Assembly: GCA_041397765.1 (NCBI GenBank)
Contig: JAWKWA010000009.1
Location: forward strand, 1-64,000
DNA: 64,000 nt
Origin: JAWKWA01 sp041397765
Lineage (GTDB): Bacteria > Pseudomonadota > Alphaproteobacteria > Rhizobiales > Hyphomicrobiaceae
Direction: 5' to 3'
In this document: one piece after another, positions 9,765 through 18,458 of the stretch
How positions within the stretch are numbered: position 1 is the stretch's first letter
Layout: each line of letters begins with the position of its first letter
The notes under the pieces: model-generated
What the model saw: the letters and a program-made list of their open reading frames with translations, nothing else
What the model was told of the DNA's origin: nothing
Database searches by the model: none
Position numbers and translations under genes: made by a program

Positions 9765-10141
9765 GAAGCCTGCGAAACGGGGACCGAGAGCGGCGGGCGC
9801 GGGCAGGCCATGCTTCCCGCAAATCCCCCGTCGCCCGGCCGCCCGGTCAGCCGGTCTCGCCTCGCCGCCGGTCCGGCGCGGCGCGGAATGGCGGGCCTCG
9901 CGATAGCGACCAGCAGCGCCGAGAGCGCCCGGTGCCCCGAGGTGCGGGCGAGCTGCTCGAGCTCGAGGATCATGTCGGCAATATAGTCGGCGACTTCCTC
10001 GCCATCGGCCCGGTCCACCCCGCCCGGCAGCGGCTCGCGGCCGCGCCTCTGCCCGCTCTCGCCCACCACGAAGCACCTCTCCGTCAGAAAAGCCACCTTC
10101 TCTGCCAGTCCAATGCGCCCGCCCCGACTGCGGAAACGCAT
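9737..10141 (-). CDS. Small conserved hypothetical protein
   Basis: Overlaps the end of dprA on the opposite strand. The readable core is VADYIADMILELEQLARTSG, which resembles short alphaproteobacterial proteins of unknown function that I recall as carrying an IADMILEL-type helix. After SALLVAIAR the sequence becomes Arg/Pro-rich and unlike a folded protein; a neighbouring frame continues with YREARHS, so a single-base shift near 9905 is possible and the real stop may then be at 9759. Start ATG 10141 preferred over a TTG at 10171. No function can be proposed. Confidence 0.5.
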   Translation of the reverse strand: MRFRSRGGRIGLAEKVAFLTERCFVVGESGQRRGREPLPGGVDRADGEEVADYIADMILELEQLARTSGHRALSALLVAIARPAIPRRAGPAARRDRLTGRPGDGGFAGSMACPRPPLSVPVSQASHESETRCP

Positions 10142-10535
10142 AGGGCGGACCGGCCGCGCGATCTGTCGCAACCATAAAGTTGCACAAGTCTCTTTCGCTA
10201 CCTGAAGTTGAATAACACGACCGCCCCACAGTCGCGACCTCTCATCCCTTAGGACATCTCCGGGGGTGCGCGTCCTCGCCTCGTTTGACAGGTCGGCAGC
10301 GATCCACCATGTTCTCGCGCCAGCCGCAGCGTGCCCGACCGGACGAAGCCGGGGCGATGCGGCTGACAGGGCGACCGTGCCGCCGGAAGAGCCATCGTCC
10401 CGGATCAGGCGCCGAGAGGCGGGCAGGCCCCCCTCGTCGATGAACCCGCTCTATTTGTTGGTTTCGAGCACGTTCCCATGGCGAGCCATTGCGAAGGCCG
10501 CCCGAACCTGCTCCAGCGAGGACCACCACCGGCAC

Positions 10536-13289
10536 ATGCGCGTCGTCATCGTGGAATCGGCCGCCAAGGCCAAGACGATCAACAAGTATCTCGGCAAGGA
10601 CTACAAGGTCCTGGCCTCGTACGGCCATGTCCGCGACCTGCCGGCCAAGGACGGCTCGGTGCTGCCGGACGACGATTTCGCCATGTCGTGGGACGTGGAG
10701 GCGAAGTCGGCCAAGATCATGGCCGAGATCGCCCGGGCGCTCAAGGATGCCGATGGGCTGATCCTCGCCACCGACCCCGATCGCGAGGGCGAGGCGATCT
10801 CATGGCACATCCTGGAGATCCTCAACCAGAAGAAGGCGCTGAAGGGCAAGAACGTCGAGCGCATCACCTTCAATGCCATCACCAAGCAGGCCGTCGCCGA
10901 TGCGATGAAGCATCCCCGGGCGATCGACGAGCCCTTGGTCGATGCCTATCTGGCGCGCCGGGCACTCGACTATCTGGTCGGCTTCACGCTTTCGCCGGTG
11001 CTGTGGCGCAAGCTGCCGGGTGCACGCTCGGCGGGGCGGGTGCAATCGGTGGCGCTGAGGCTCGTCTGCGACCGCGAGGACGAGATCGAGCGCTTCAAGA
11101 CCGAGGAATACTGGACGATCGAGGCGCTCTTGCAGACGGGCAAGGGCGAGGAGTTCCCGGCGCGTCTCCACGCCATCGCCGGCACGGCGCTGAAGAAGCT
11201 CGACATCAAGGACGGCGCCAGCGCGCATGCCATCAAGGCGGTGATCGAGAAGGGCGCCTTCCGCGTCGAGAGCCTCGAGAAGAAGGCGGTGAAGCGCAAT
11301 CCCTACGCGCCGTTCGCCACATCGACACTGCAGATGGATGCCTCGCGCAAGCTCGGCTTCTCGGCCAAGCAGACAATGCAGATCGCCCAGCGGCTCTATG
11401 AGGGCGTCGACATCGGCGGGGAGACGGTCGGCCTCATCACCTATATGCGAACCGACGGCGTCACCATCGTGCCCGAGGCGATCAACGCCATCCGCGGCAT
11501 GATCGCGCGGGACTATTCCCAGCGCTACGTGGCGCCCTTCGTGCGCGAGTACAAGACCAAGGCGAAGAACGCACAGGAGGCCCACGAGGCGATCCGGCCG
11601 ACCGATGTCACGCGCCGGCCCGATGAGGTGGCACGTTATCTGGAGAGGGACCAGGCGCGGCTCTACGAGCTGATCTGGAAGCGCACCGTGGCGAGCCAGA
11701 TGGCCTCCGCCGAGCTCGAGCAGACCACCGCCGACATCGACGTCAAGGGCCGCGACGGGCGGAACTACACGCTGCGCGCCACCGGCTCGGTCCTGCAGTT
11801 CGACGGCTTCCTCAAGGTCTACGAGGAGGGGCGCGACGAACGGGTGCGGCCGATCGAGAAGGGCAAGGAGGACCGCGCCGAGGCGGACGACGACGACAGC
11901 CGCAGGCTGCCGGCGCTGGCGCGCGGCGATCAGGTCCGCGACAAGGCGATCGAGGCCGAGCAGCATTTCACCCAGCCGCCGCCGCGCTATTCCGAGGCGA
12001 CGCTCGTCAAGAAGATGGAGGAGCTCGGCATCGGCCGGCCCTCGACCTATGCGGCGACGCTGGCGGTGCTGCAGGAGCGCGAATATGTGCGCCTCGACAA
12101 GAAGCGGCTGATCCCCGAGGACAAGGGCCGGCTCGTCACCGCCTTCCTCAAGGGCTTCTTCCAGCGCTATGTCGAATATGATTTCACGGCGAGCCTCGAG
12201 GAGAAGCTCGACCTCATCTCCGACGGCAAGCTCGAATGGCGGGACGTCTTGCGCGAGTTCTGGCGCCAATTCACGGCCGCCGTCGCCGAGACCAAGGAGC
12301 TGCGCGTCACCGACGTGCTGGAAGCGCTGAACGAGCAGCTCGGGCCGCATATCTTCCCCGACAAGGGCGACGGCTCCGATCCCCGGCTCTGCCCGACCTG
12401 CGGGGCGGGCCGGCTGTCGCTGAAGACCGGCAAGTTCGGCGCCTTCATCGGCTGCTCGAACTATCCCGAATGCCGCTATACGCGCCAGTTCTCGGATGCC
12501 TCGGGCGAGGCGCAAGCGCAGGCGCCGGCCGAGGCGCGGGTGCTCGGGATCGACCCGGCGACAGGGCTCGAGGTGGCGCTGAAGTCGGGCCGCTTCGGGC
12601 TCTATCTCCAGCTCGGCGAGGCGGCCGAGGGCGAGAAGCCGAAGCGCGCGACCATTCCGCGCGGCATCGACGCGGCCACGATCGACCTGGAAACGGCGTT
12701 GAAGCTCCTCAACCTGCCGCGTCCGGTCGGCGTTCATCCCGAGACCGGAAAACCGATCGTCGCGGGGCTCGGCCGCTATGGGCCGTTCATCGAGCATGAC
12801 GGCGTCTATGCCAATCTGGAGAGCGCGCAGGAGGTGTTCGAGGTCGGCCTCAACCGCGCCGTCACGCTGCTGGCCGAGAAGGCGGCCGGCAAGGGCGCGG
12901 CGGCCCCAGCCGCAGGTGCTGAAGGCGCTCGGCGAGCATCCGGGCGAGGGCGGCAAGGTCGAGGTGCTGTCGGGGCGCTATGGTCCCTACGTGAAGCACG
13001 GCAGCGTCAATGCGACGATCCCGAAGGGCCGGGACCCGGCCGCCCTCACCATGGAGGAGGCGGTCCAGCTCATCGCCGAGCGCGCGGCGAAAAGTCCGCC
13101 GGCGAAGGGCGGCCGACGGGGCGCGGCCAAAGGCAGCAAGAGCGCCAAGCCAGCGAACGGCGAGCAGGCGAGCGAGGCCAAACCCGCCCGCGGCAAGGCG
13201 AAGGCGGCCGCCAAGGCGGCGCCCGGCAAGGCGGCGGCGCGCGGCAAGTCGCCCGCGCCAAGGCCGGCGCCGGCAGCGACGGGAGCTGA
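10536..13289 (+). CDS. topA: DNA topoisomerase I (reading frame interrupted near 12900)
   Basis: Relaxes negative supercoils through a tyrosyl-DNA intermediate. The start at 10536 gives MRVVIVESAAKAKTI, the TOPRIM domain (about residues 1-120, with DPDREGEAIS), then the catalytic core with YMRTDGV carrying the active tyrosine near residue 303, and a zinc-ribbon (CPTCGAG...CSNYPEC, about 625-650). About 790 residues in, near base 12900 (GCGGCGGCCCC tract), the frame shifts by one: the third C-terminal repeat (LGEHPGEGGKVEVLSGRYGP) and a Lys/Ala-rich tail are read in the next frame, and the frame probably returns near 13230-13260 to stop at 13289. A single product of about 917 residues is expected. 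Compensating base errors are the simplest explanation. Its stop is 9 bases before rnr. Confidence 0.9.
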   Translation: MRVVIVESAAKAKTINKYLGKDYKVLASYGHVRDLPAKDGSVLPDDDFAMSWDVEAKSAKIMAEIARALKDADGLILATDPDREGEAISWHILEILNQKKALKGKNVERITFNAITKQAVADAMKHPRAIDEPLVDAYLARRALDYLVGFTLSPVLWRKLPGARSAGRVQSVALRLVCDREDEIERFKTEEYWTIEALLQTGKGEEFPARLHAIAGTALKKLDIKDGASAHAIKAVIEKGAFRVESLEKKAVKRNPYAPFATSTLQMDASRKLGFSAKQTMQIAQRLYEGVDIGGETVGLITYMRTDGVTIVPEAINAIRGMIARDYSQRYVAPFVREYKTKAKNAQEAHEAIRPTDVTRRPDEVARYLERDQARLYELIWKRTVASQMASAELEQTTADIDVKGRDGRNYTLRATGSVLQFDGFLKVYEEGRDERVRPIEKGKEDRAEADDDDSRRLPALARGDQVRDKAIEAEQHFTQPPPRYSEATLVKKMEELGIGRPSTYAATLAVLQEREYVRLDKKRLIPEDKGRLVTAFLKGFFQRYVEYDFTASLEEKLDLISDGKLEWRDVLREFWRQFTAAVAETKELRVTDVLEALNEQLGPHIFPDKGDGSDPRLCPTCGAGRLSLKTGKFGAFIGCSNYPECRYTRQFSDASGEAQAQAPAEARVLGIDPATGLEVALKSGRFGLYLQLGEAAEGEKPKRATIPRGIDAATIDLETALKLLNLPRPVGVHPETGKPIVAGLGRYGPFIEHDGVYANLESAQEVFEVGLNRAVTLLAEKAAGKGAAAPAAGAEGARRASGRGRQGRGAVGALWSLREARQRQCDDPEGPGPGRPHHGGGGPAHRRARGEKSAGEGRPTGRGQRQQERQASERRAGERGQTRPRQGEGGRQGGARQGGGARQVARAKAGAGSDGS

Positions 13290-13298
13290 CGGAGAGCC

Positions 13299-15734
13299 GT
13301 GGCGCGCAAGCATTCCGACAAGTCACGCGCGGCGAAGGCGGGGGCCGAAAGGCGGGGCCCGACCGCCGAAGCGCGAGAAGGGCGCGGGCCTGCCGAGCCG
13401 CGAGGAGATCCTCGACTTCGTCCAGAGCGCAACCGGCAAAGTCGGCAAGCGCGAGATCTCGCGCGCCTTCAACATCCGGGGCGGCGACAAGATCGCGCTG
13501 AAGGCCATGCTGAAGGACATGGCGGCCGACGGGCTGCTGACGAGCGCGAGGAAGCGCATCCGCGAGACCGGACGACTGCCACCCGTCGCGGTGATCCTCG
13601 TCGTCGGGCGGGACGGGGATGGCGAGCTCTATGGCGAGCCCGCCGAATGGGACCTCGACGCGGAGGGCCCGGCGCCGCGCATCCTGATCCCGATGATACC
13701 CGGCGAGAAGGGCGTCGAGATCGTGCCGGGCATCGGCGACCGGCTGCTGGCGAAGATCCGTCCGTCGCCGGCTCGGACGATGCCGACGAAGAAGATGATG
13801 ACGACGACGAGCGGGACGAGGAGGAGTTCGGCGGCGAAGCCGACCCCGACAGGGAAACCGGCTCACGCGAGGCCCCGGCCGGACGGCCCGGCGCGCCCTA
13901 TCGCTACGAGGCGCGGGCCATCAAGAAGCTCGCCCGCGAGCAGCGCCGCCAGCTCGGCATCTTCCGCCCCTCCGAGCGCGGCGGCGGCACGATCCTGCCG
14001 ATAGATCGCAAGCAGCTGCGCGAATGGCGCGTCGAGCGCGGCGACGAGGGCGAGGCGGCCGCAGGCGAGCTGGTGCGCTTCGACGTGGCGCGGCGCGGAC
14101 GGCTCGGCCTGCCCTCGGCGCGGGTGGTGGAAGGGCTCGGCAATCCCGCCGACCAGCGCCGCATCAGCCTCATCGCCATCGCCGCGCACGGGCTGCCCGA
14201 CGTCTTCCCCGACCGGGTCGAGGCCGAGCTGGCGCGGCTCCCGGCCCTCGACCGCCGCCACCGCACCGACCTGACGGGTCTGCCCCTCGTCACCATCGAT
14301 CCGGTCGATGCGCGCGACCATGACGACGCCGTCCATGCCGAGGGGGACACCTCGCCCGGCAACGAAGGCGGCCATGTCGTGACGGTCGCCATCGCCGACG
14401 TCGCCCATTACGTGCAGCCCGGCTCGGCGCTCGACCGCGAGGCGCTCTTGCGCGGCAACTCGGTCTATTTCCCCGATCGGGTGGTGCCGATGCTGCCCGA
14501 GCTCATCTCCAACGATCTGTGCTCGCTGAAGGAAGGCGAGCTCAGGCCCTGCCTCGCCGTGCGCATGGTGTTCGACCGGAACGGCCGCAAGCGCTCGCAC
14601 GGCTTCGTGCGCGGGCTGATGCGCTCCGTCGCGAAGCTCTCCTATCAGGAAGCGCAGGCCGCCATCGACGGGCGGCCGAACGAGCGGACGGGGCCACTCC
14701 TCGAGCCGGTCCTCAAGCCGCTCTATGCCGCCTATGCCGCGCTCGCCCATGCCCGGGACATGCGCGAGCCGCTCGAACTCGACCTGCCCGAGCGCCGGAT
14801 CGAGATCGGTCCCGACGGCCGGGTCGCCCGCGTCACGGTCCCCGAGCGGCTCGACGCGCACCGGCTGATCGAGGAGATGATGATCCAGGCGAATGTCGCC
14901 GCCGCCGAGACGCTCGAGGCCAAGCGCACGCCGCTCGTCTACCGGGTGCATGCCGAGCCCTCCAAGGAGAAGCTGGCGGCGCTGCGCGACTTCCTGGAGA
15001 CGCTCGAGGTCTCGCTCGCCAAGTCGCAGCAGGTGAAGCCCGGCCAGTTCAACCGGGTGCTCGAGCGGGCGAAGGGCTCGGTCAATGCCGAGCTCGTCAA
15101 CGAGGTGGTGCTGCGCGCCCAGAGCCAGGCCGAGTACAGCCCGGGCAACTACGGTCATTTCGGCCTCAATCTGTCCCGCTATGCGCATTTCACCTCGCCG
15201 ATCCGGCGCTATGCAGATCTCGTCGTGCACCGCGCGCTGATCCGGGCGCTGAAGCTCGGCGAGGGCGGGCTCACCGATCCCGAGATCGAGCGGCTCGACG
15301 ACATCGCGACGCAGATCTCGGAGGCCGAGCGGCGCGCCATGGCGGCCGAACGCGAGACCGCCGACCGGCTGATCGCGGCCCATCTCGCCGACCGGATCGG
15401 CGCGGAGTTCGTGGCACGGATCTCCGGCGTGACGCGCTCGGGACTGTTCGTCCGCCTGCAGGAGACCGGTGCCGACGGCTTCATCGCCATCTCGACGCTC
15501 GGCGCCGACTATTTCCACTATGACGAGGACCATCATGCGCTGACGGGCGAGCGCTCGGGCCAGACCTTCCGGCTCGGCGACACGGTCGAGGTGCGTCTCG
15601 TCGAGGCGATCCCGACGGCGGGGGCACTGCGTTTCGAGATGCTGAGCGAGGGCCGGCCGGAACGCTCGCTCGGCCAGAGGCGGCCGCGCGGCCCGGGACG
15701 GGGCCGGCGCCCGTTGCGCGGCCGGCGGCGCTGA
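13299..15734 (+). CDS. rnr: Ribonuclease R (two reading-frame shifts in the N-terminal part)
   Basis: 3'-5' exoribonuclease of the RNB family that degrades structured RNA. GTG 13299 follows GGAGA and gives the basic leader MARKHSDKSRAAK. The N-terminal winged-helix (LPSREEILDFVQSATGKVGK, then ISRAFNIRGGDKI) lies one frame over from about 13353 (a GGGGCCC tract) until about 13765, after which the original frame resumes with an acidic stretch and PYRYEARAIKKL. The catalytic block DPVDARDHDDAVHAE, the NSVYFPDRVVPMLPE motif, the SPIRRYADLVVHRAL motif and a C-terminal S1 domain with an Arg-rich tail are intact. Shifts of opposite sign suggest base errors rather than a broken gene. topA-rnr order is common in the order. 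Confidence 0.9.
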   Translation: MARKHSDKSRAAKAGAERRGPTAEAREGRGPAEPRGDPRLRPERNRQSRQARDLARLQHPGRRQDRAEGHAEGHGGRRAADEREEAHPRDRTTATRRGDPRRRAGRGWRALWRARRMGPRRGGPGAAHPDPDDTRREGRRDRAGHRRPAAGEDPSVAGSDDADEEDDDDDERDEEEFGGEADPDRETGSREAPAGRPGAPYRYEARAIKKLAREQRRQLGIFRPSERGGGTILPIDRKQLREWRVERGDEGEAAAGELVRFDVARRGRLGLPSARVVEGLGNPADQRRISLIAIAAHGLPDVFPDRVEAELARLPALDRRHRTDLTGLPLVTIDPVDARDHDDAVHAEGDTSPGNEGGHVVTVAIADVAHYVQPGSALDREALLRGNSVYFPDRVVPMLPELISNDLCSLKEGELRPCLAVRMVFDRNGRKRSHGFVRGLMRSVAKLSYQEAQAAIDGRPNERTGPLLEPVLKPLYAAYAALAHARDMREPLELDLPERRIEIGPDGRVARVTVPERLDAHRLIEEMMIQANVAAAETLEAKRTPLVYRVHAEPSKEKLAALRDFLETLEVSLAKSQQVKPGQFNRVLERAKGSVNAELVNEVVLRAQSQAEYSPGNYGHFGLNLSRYAHFTSPIRRYADLVVHRALIRALKLGEGGLTDPEIERLDDIATQISEAERRAMAAERETADRLIAAHLADRIGAEFVARISGVTRSGLFVRLQETGADGFIAISTLGADYFHYDEDHHALTGERSGQTFRLGDTVEVRLVEAIPTAGALRFEMLSEGRPERSLGQRRPRGPGRGRRPLRGRRR

Positions 15735-15848
15735 GCGTCGACGGCGATCTGCGCCGCCCGGCGCGACGAAGGCCGCGGCGGACGCATGCCGGTCCGGCGG
15801 TTCGGCCCGCTTGACCCCGGCGGCTCGGCAATGAGAGGAAATGCGCCC

Positions 15849-16304
15849 ATGTCCTACAAGCTGGAAAGCGGCCAGAGCGGTGAGGCCCCGCAGCAGGCCG
15901 AGACCCGATCGGTCCTCGGCGCCATGCGGCGGGGAGCGGCCTGCCGCTGCCCGGCCTGCGGCAAGGGCGCGCTCTATCGCAGCTTCCTGAAGGTCGCCGA
16001 CGCCTGTCCGGCCTGTGGGGAAGCGCTGCATCATCATCGCGCCGACGACGCCCCGCCCTATTTCGTGATCTTCATCGTCGGGCATGTGATCGTCGGCCTC
16101 GCGCTCTCGCTGGAGATGGCGTTCCATCCCGAAACCTGGGTGCATCTGGCGCTCTGGCTGCCGCTGCTCGTCGTGCTGACGCTCGCCCTGCTGCCGGTCG
16201 TCAAAGGGGCGCTGGTCGGTCTGCAATGGGCGAACCGGATGCACGGATTCGGGGACGCGCCTCCCGTCGGAGCCGCCGATGCCGCGCCGTGGTCGGGGGG
16301 CTGA
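15849..16304 (+). CDS. DUF983 membrane protein with zinc-ribbon
   Basis: 151 residues, unknown function. The N-terminal half has two CxxC pairs (CRCPACGKG and ACPACGEAL), likely binding one zinc, followed by two hydrophobic segments (FVIFIVGHVIVGLALSL and ALWLPLLVVLTLALLPVVKG). This layout is that of the DUF983 family, in which some members lie near cytochrome oxidase genes. Start at ATG 15849 preferred, with GAGAGG about 10 bases upstream; ATG 15831 is possible. It sits between rnr and a NUDIX gene, the usual order in Hyphomicrobiales, so probably in the topA-rnr operon. Confidence 0.88.
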   Translation: MSYKLESGQSGEAPQQAETRSVLGAMRRGAACRCPACGKGALYRSFLKVADACPACGEALHHHRADDAPPYFVIFIVGHVIVGLALSLEMAFHPETWVHLALWLPLLVVLTLALLPVVKGALVGLQWANRMHGFGDAPPVGAADAAPWSGG

Positions 16305-16311
16305 GAGGGCC

Positions 16312-17052
16312 ATGGCGGAAGATCCGGCGTCCGGGCAAGGGGGGCGGCAGCCAGCCGCGATGAAGCCGAGGGACGCGGGCAGCCTCGTCGTGGTCGATGC
16401 CTCGGGCGGAGTGCCGCGCATCCTGTTCGGCAAGCGGCGCGAGGATCTGAAGTTCGCGCCAGGCAAATATGTGTTCCCGGGCGGCAGCGTCGATCCGGCC
16501 GATCTCAGCATGGCATGCCCGGACGATCTCGCCGCCGACGATGTCGCGCGGCTGATGTTCAAGATGAAGGGCCGGCCGAGCCTGAAGCGGGCGCGGGCGC
16601 TGGCGCTGGCGGCGATCCGCGAAGCGTTCGAGGAGACCGGGCTGCTGATCGGCGCCCCGCTCGCCGGGCCGCCGGCGCGACGCGGCGATTGCTGGGACCA
16701 GTTTCTCGATCAAGGTTTCGCGCCACGGCTTTCGGGGCTGCATTTCCTTGCCCGCGCTATCACGCCGCCCGGCCGGACGCGCCGGTTCGACGCCCGCTTC
16801 TTCTGTGTCTCGGCGAGCGATGTCGTGCGCCGGACCGACCGGCTCGACGGCGAGTTCGTCGAGACGGCGTGGCTGACGATCGACGATGCGCGCTATCTCG
16901 ACCTGCATTCGATGACGCGGGCGATCCTCGATGATCTCGCCGACCGGCTCGATGAGCGCGCCGCGCCCCGCGCGAACCACCCGGTGCCGTTCTACTACCA
17001 GCTCGGCAGCGGTTTTCGCCGCGAGGAGATCCGCCTGCCGGACGGCAGGTGA
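16312..17052 (+). CDS. NUDIX-family hydrolase
   Basis: 246 residues. Residues about 25-200 form a NUDIX fold: FPGGSVDPAD followed by AAIREAFEETGLLIG, which is the family motif G-x5-E-x7-REUxEExGU with an enlarged spacing of roughly 40 residues between the glycine and the REAFEETG helix. Such spacing is seen in the NUDT8/NUDT19-like group that acts on CoA or diphosphate compounds, but the substrate here is unknown. Start ATG 16312 follows GAGAGG, 7 bases after the DUF983 stop, so the genes are coupled. The stop is followed within 100 bases by tRNA-Val. Confidence 0.9.
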   Translation: MAEDPASGQGGRQPAAMKPRDAGSLVVVDASGGVPRILFGKRREDLKFAPGKYVFPGGSVDPADLSMACPDDLAADDVARLMFKMKGRPSLKRARALALAAIREAFEETGLLIGAPLAGPPARRGDCWDQFLDQGFAPRLSGLHFLARAITPPGRTRRFDARFFCVSASDVVRRTDRLDGEFVETAWLTIDDARYLDLHSMTRAILDDLADRLDERAAPRANHPVPFYYQLGSGFRREEIRLPDGR

Positions 17053-17112
17053 GGGCGATCCGGTCTGCTGCGGCCTCCCGGGCACCCTTGTGAGCGGCGA
17101 TGCGCTCGGCGA

Positions 17113-17141
17113 TTGACCCGGCGCGCGGTTGCGGCTAGGAC
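17113..17141 (+). promoter_or_regulatory. Promoter of tRNA-Val
   Basis: TTGACC (17113-17118), 17-base spacer, TAGGAC (17136-17141), ending 11 bases before the tRNA 5' end. Position and spacing suit a stable-RNA promoter with a very short leader. Confidence 0.55.
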
Positions 17142-17152
17142 ATCGGCCTTCC

Positions 17153-17227
17153 GGGCGCGTAGCTCAGCGGTAGAGCACACCCTTCACACGGGTGGGGTCA
17201 CAGGTTCGATCCCTGTCGCGCCCACCA
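17153..17227 (+). tRNA. tRNA-Val (anticodon CAC)
   Basis: 75 bases including encoded CCA. Acceptor arms GGGCGCG and CGCGCCC pair perfectly. The D-arm (GCTCAGCGGTAGAGC), an anticodon loop TTCACAC between ACCC and GGGT, and the T-arm (CAGGTTCGATCCCTG) are all standard. The anticodon CAC reads GUG valine codons. Confidence 0.97.
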
Positions 17228-17471
17228 TCGCTCCCCCCTTCCCAAACGATCCAGGCATCGGGCCGGCCACACGACGTGGGGCGGGTGTGCGTGTTGCTGA
17301 TGCGCGCGTCGATGCCGGCCCCCGCGCCATGGGCGGGACGAGGCCGGTGCGATCTGACCGGTCCTTCGGCGGCCGCACGCCCATCGGCTCGAGGCCTTGC
17401 CGAGGCGGCGCGGCGGCGACAGCGACAGCCGACATCCGCAGACGGCTGCGCACGCGCTGTTGGAGGCGGCG

Positions 17472-17497
17472 GGAACTCGGCTCGCGAAGATGGCGTT
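17472..17497 (+). promoter_or_regulatory. EcfG-type promoter upstream of csbD
   Basis: GGAAC (17472-17476), 17 bases, CGTT (17494-17497), an exact match to the alphaproteobacterial general-stress sigma factor consensus GGAAC-N16/17-CGTT. The csbD start codon is 40 bases further on, with AAGGAGG between. Confidence 0.8.
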
Positions 17498-17537
17498 TCC
17501 TTGCCATGTCACGACAACCCCCGAAGGAGGTGGTGAA

Positions 17538-17735
17538 ATGGACTGGAACCGCATCGAAGGCAACTGGAAGCAGTTCAAGGGCAAGGTGAAGGAGAACTGG
17601 GGCAAGCTCACCGATGACGAGATAGACCAGATCTCCGGCAATCGTGACCAGCTCGAGGGCCGCATCCAGGCCCGCTACGGCTATGAGAAGGATAAGGCGC
17701 GCGAGGAAGTCGATAGCTGGCTCGGCCGCATCTGA
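17538..17735 (+). CDS. CsbD family stress protein
   Basis: 65 residues, soluble and charged, with the family opening MDWNRIEGNWKQFKGKVKE and the repeat-like segment ISGNRDQLEGRIQARYGY. CsbD-like proteins are abundant stress proteins without known biochemical activity; in Bacillus the gene belongs to the SigB regulon. A strong Shine-Dalgarno (GAAGGAGGTGGTGA) precedes the ATG. An exact EcfG-type promoter lies just upstream, so it should be part of the general stress regulon controlled by the PhyR-NepR-EcfG genes about 4 kb downstream. Confidence 0.94.
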   Translation: MDWNRIEGNWKQFKGKVKENWGKLTDDEIDQISGNRDQLEGRIQARYGYEKDKAREEVDSWLGRI

Positions 17736-18222
17736 CGCATTGTCCGGCGAGGCGGATGACGGCTCGCCGCTGAGAATGCGCAGGAGTGAATGAAACCCTG
17801 GAGCGCCGACTGCCTTCCATCTGATCGCAGAGGCGCTCCGGGGCCCGATCGACAATGACGCGGGCGCAGGCAGCGCATCGGCAGCGCACGCATCGGCAGC
17901 GCGGCGGAAAATCGAGAGGCGAGGCGGTGCTGCATGCCCGCCCCGGCGATCGTGCCGAAATCGCGTGCGGGCGTGCCCCGATGGCCATCGCGGTTGGTAG
18001 TCCGGCTATGCGTTGCCGCTCAGAGGCAAGCGGCTCGTGTCGCTGCAAAACGGGCACTTTGCGCATCGTTGCTTGCGATCTGGCGAACGTCTGCTGCGGG
18101 ACATCGCAAGACCGCCACGCGATCCGATGGCCTCAGCGAAGCTTCAGCGACGACTTCACATTTGCGGATGATGGCAGGCGATCGCCGACCTCATCGCGCA
18201 CCAACCAAGGGCGGGACACCCC

Positions 18223-18377
18223 ATGCTCGGCACCATCCTCATCGTCATTCTCATCCTTCTCCTGCTCGGCGCACTGCCGAACTGGCCCTACGCGCGCGGC
18301 TGGGGCTATGGCCCCTGGGGATACTCGGCGTGCTTCTGGTCGTCGTGCTCATTCTCGCCGCACTCGGACGGGTGTGA
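18223..18377 (+). CDS. DUF3309 small membrane protein (one-base frameshift)
   Basis: Expected about 51 residues: MLGTILIVILILLLLGALPN, then WPYARGWGYGPWG, then ILGVLLVVVLILAALGRV. The two hydrophobic halves lie in different frames; adding one G to the GGGG run at about 18317-18320 joins them exactly, so a homopolymer base is probably missing. The family is common in rhizobia and of unknown function. If the shift were real, the protein would lose its second membrane segment. It sits between csbD and the sensor kinase. No clear promoter was found directly upstream. Confidence 0.8.
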
Positions 18378-18458
18378 CCGGCGGGCACGCTGCTGAGGCA
18401 CGGTCGCGGGCGCGCGCAGCATCGCGGCTCGGCGAGACCTGCGAGACGTCACCCGGCG

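Noticed and set aside
13863..16562. 899-codon minus-strand open frame opposite rnr
   Set aside because: Antisense shadow of RNase R and the DUF983 gene, without recognisable motifs.
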